Shown: positions 63,122 through 64,000 of the stretch, piece by piece | Numbering within the stretch: position 1 is the first letter of the stretch | Layout of the letters: every line of letters starts with the position of its first letter | Source of the DNA: Rana temporaria | Taxonomy: Eukaryota > Chordata > Amphibia > Anura > Ranidae | NCBI RefSeq assembly: GCF_905171775.1 | Contig: NC_053491.1 | Location: 224,850,486-224,914,485, forward strand | Length of the DNA: 64,000 nucleotides | Direction of reading: 5' to 3' | The notes under the pieces: generated by a model | Database searches by the model: none | What the model saw: only the letters and a program-made list of their open reading frames with translations | What the model was told of the DNA's origin: nothing | Made by a program: the position numbers and the translations under genes

Positions 63122-64000
63122 CTTACTGCATGCTCTCTTCCCCTGGGGCGATAGAACGGCTCCCGATCAACCCCGCAATGCCTGTTGTACTAGCCCCTCC
63201 GCATCCCCAGGCAGCCCAGCTCCTCGCCAGAAACAATTTGAGGGCTGTTCTACTCTATACATTTTTTTGAAGCTTGCAGCTACCAGATTTTACTGTGGAC
63301 ACAATTATACTGTGTAAGACTTGACCTTCAAGGGGCAAGGTCCAGAAATGTTTTAACTTTGCTACACCTCACAAACCTAGATAAGAAAGATCCCAGGCTT
63401 GCTTTTAAAGTGTTGTTGTGGGTCACCACAGAGGCCCTCAAACCTGGAGCACCTGCAACATGCTATTTTTGACTAGTAGAAGAGTTTGCTTTCACTGGGG
63501 CAATATCCAACACGGCACCTATTTGAATGGAGCCTGCTGGTTTGCCATCTATTGATATTTAGAGGAAAGAGTTGCTGAGCAGGAAGTGTTTAGTAGACTG
63601 AGTAAAGCAGTACTGCATTATAGGAACTGTAATCAAGAGGGGAGAGACTCTACCATAATCAACAGCTTTTAAACTTCATTTCCCAAAGGGAGATTGCCAG
63701 GAGGAGATTTCTCAAGCTGTACAAAAGGACTTCCTCTTGCCATAGGGGAGCCCAGAGAGTGCACATCTCTGTCCAGTGTGCACCACCGCTACTGCATAAT
63801 GGTGGCCTGAGTGGGATCTGGAGTGCTGAGCCCAGGTGTGCTGACATCTAGAGTCACCTGAGTGCAAAGCAGAGAGTGGACTAAGAGCTGTGTGTGACCA
63901 GATGGACTGCAACCAGGTGTGTCAGACAGGCTGAGGGGTTTCCTGAATTTGAGGTACAGAGCAGAGAACCCAAATTACCAAGCGACTCCTACTGGAGTAT
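63122..64000. other. cdc25 intron 2 continued, no exon seen
   Basis: The expected next exon of cdc25 (beginning with sequence for a GETPKR-type motif) is not present up to the window end. Confidence 0.5.

Overview
The window looks like vertebrate, most likely amphibian and probably true-frog, genomic DNA. The evidence is vertebrate single-copy exons in a very repeat-rich background of DIRS tyrosine-recombinase retrotransposons, BED-finger hAT elements, a Tc1-like element with long inverted repeats, and many TTAA-flanked foldback MITEs. Species is inference, because no marker here fixes it. No bacterial, plasmid or CRISPR content is present.

Only two host genes could be supported. On the minus strand, three phase-compatible exons (20330-20461, 17403-17513, 8413-8511) lead into the RNA-binding domain of a histone stem-loop binding protein, probably slbp2. 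Further exons are not visible. On the plus strand, a CCAAT-rich CpG promoter (about 54640-55010) and an in-frame first coding exon (62002-62192) mark the 5' end of an M-phase inducer phosphatase (cdc25, cdc25c-like). Introns of both genes are packed with mobile DNA.

Layout. 1-8 kb: two BED-hAT relics in opposite orientation, each carrying or flanked by a TTAA foldback MITE. 8-22 kb: slbp2 exons separated by hAT, TTAA and Harbinger-like MITEs, including a three-level hAT nest (10318-13861) with two tandem arrays. 22.4-32.1 kb: one Tc1-like element split by a hAT MITE, a full-length DIRS element (itself carrying a palindromic 370-bp insertion) and a 1.56-kb insert. 32-34 kb: hAT MITE and other repeats. 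34.2-40.7 kb: three decayed DIRS pieces on the same strand. 41.2-48.9 kb: hAT relic and a TTAA foldback MITE interrupted by a second, nearly intact 5.43-kb DIRS element. 49-54 kb: tandem repeats and MITEs. 54.6-64 kb: cdc25 promoter, intron 1, exon 2 and the start of intron 2, with several tandem arrays and palindromes.

The most interesting signal is in the DIRS elements. All four copies that retain a 5' end show the same arrangement: a 20-28 codon leader exon, a short GT-AG intron, then a Cys-rich Gag exon. Both full-length copies also keep a second open frame across almost the whole reverse-transcriptase gene, fused in one copy to the recombinase, plus the paired inverted-terminal and internal complementary regions used for circular replication.
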